From positions 2,728,001 through 2,792,000 of the forward strand of contig OZ243952.1 in assembly GCA_965214615.1 (NCBI GenBank): a stretch of 64,000 nucleotides of DNA. Direction: 5' to 3'. Under the pieces are notes generated by a model. The model had not been told where the DNA came from. It worked only from the letters and a program-made list of their open reading frames with translations, and did no database searches. Origin of the DNA: CBDAUN01 sp965214615. Its GTDB lineage: Bacteria > Pseudomonadota > Gammaproteobacteria > Arenicellales > JAJDZL01. Shown here in pieces: positions 63,233-64,000 of this stretch (its first letter is position 1; each line of letters begins with the position of its first letter). The translations under genes and the position numbers were made by a program.

Positions 63233-64000
63233 TCAATGGGTCCGTACGCAGCGCCCAGGGCTGCGCGGCGCGTCCGGCTTGACCGCAACCGAACTGCACC
63301 GCTTCGAATCAATGAGCCTCGATGCCTTAAAGCGCGTCATATTTCCGCGCTTGACAGTCGCCTAGCCCGGCGCAGGGTCTCTGGAGGCAAGGCGCCTGAC
63401 TGACCGGCCGGAACGGGTCGCTGAAATGCGCGTCAATCTATTCGGCGTCAATGATACAGGGCGATCATAGGCGTGCGGCGTCTAACTTCAATGCACAGAA
63501 GCTCACAATCTGAATTCCTGACTGTCTTGCGGGCGCCGGGGTGCAGGGATTTCAAATCTTTCAAATCGGGTGCAGGCAGACTGGATGCCGGTCTTTTCCT
63601 ATTTGCGCAGCCTATTGCCTTTGACCGGGGATCTGTAATTTCAAGCGAAGCGGTCAATGCCTGATGTCCAAATGCCGGCACGTCCGCGAAGGCGAAAATC
63701 CAATTGATCGCAACCGATGGCTGGACAGCGCACACATGGCATGTGCATGCTGAATCCCCTGCCGCTATCACCATCGAAGCCTCAATCCATCGTGCTAAGG
63801 CGTCGTGTTCCGTGTGGAAATTCAACGCGGCAGTGTGTCGAAAACCCGCGTGTACAGCACCACCTGTGCTATATTCATCGCTGGATTTGTTTCGATTGTA
63901 GCCAGAATCAACACGATGCAGCGGCGGACGCCGCAATTGGCGCGAACCGAAAGCTCGCTACGCACCGAGTCAAAACAATTAATAACAAGATACGCTTGAT
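63233..64000. other. gene-free right end of the window
   Basis: 768 bases upstream of hemC with no gene I can support. A 162-residue minus-strand frame (63448-63936) shows no motif or ribosome site. A possible extended -10 (TGCTATATT, 63867-63875) points rightwards, toward a start beyond the window. The hemC promoter should be within 63233-63400. Confidence 0.4.

Noticed and set aside
63448..63936. 162-residue minus-strand frame upstream of hemC
   Set aside because: No ribosome site, no recognisable domain, odd composition.
1..64000. tRNA, rRNA, CRISPR arrays, rho-independent riboswitch leaders
   Set aside because: I looked through the intergenic regions and saw no cloverleaf, spacer-repeat series or known riboswitch core; a covariance-model scan would be needed to be sure.

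Overview
The window is about 57% GC, densely coded, and looks like the chromosome of a gammaproteobacterium. The signs are the xseB-ispA-dxs block, bamD divergent from rluD, adjacent parE and parC, hemC-hemD-hemX-hemY, sucA-sucB-lpdA, a YfhL-type ferredoxin and a batA/B/D-type operon. I cannot place it at genus level. No rRNA, tRNA, CRISPR array or transposase gene was recognised.

Layout. 1-8183: 3' part of katG, then xseB, ispA, dxs, folE2, a DUF6231 gene and proS on the plus strand, ending against acyP. 8235-13239: a minus-strand envelope/protein-turnover run (FemAB-like gene, aat, a LysM lipoprotein, slt). 13259-16964: nadE, bamD and rluD. 17055-17839: an AT-richer two-gene pair, a Panacea (DUF4065) protein overlapping a two-helix membrane protein, which is a candidate toxin-antitoxin system. 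18368-21154: apt, a class III aminotransferase and a spondin-domain lipoprotein. 21921-25371: a phytanoyl-CoA dioxygenase-like gene, a small unknown gene, panB, msrA and a dienelactone hydrolase. 25399-32293: MoxR ATPase, DUF58, DUF4381, two VWA proteins and BatD, a complete MoxR/Bat operon, closed by dsbB. 33370-37575: parE-parC. 37676-40299: an AT-rich insert with an AlbA_2/HATPase gene between two 91-bp direct repeats (79 of 91 bases identical), plus decayed and very small reading frames. 40322-47243: sucA-sucB-lpdA followed by a phosphomannomutase. 47777-50430: a TGS GTPase and an AruI-like ThDP decarboxylase. 50457-58047: a HEPN-like protein, a thioredoxin-reductase-like FNR, an orphan ABC ATPase, an ADP-forming acyl-CoA synthetase, a ferredoxin, a half-size EamA protein, a frameshifted 72-residue coiled-coil gene and mutM. 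58119-63232: a ferredoxin-reductase and the hemCDXY operon.

Most of the window is housekeeping: isoprenoid, folate, NAD, pantothenate and haem synthesis, the TCA cycle, chromosome decatenation, and envelope assembly and repair. The accessory content sits in two islands, about 17.0-18.4 kb and 37.6-40.3 kb. Both have lower GC than their surroundings, and they hold the best candidates for something new. Functions are read from motifs and remembered family features; no database search was possible.
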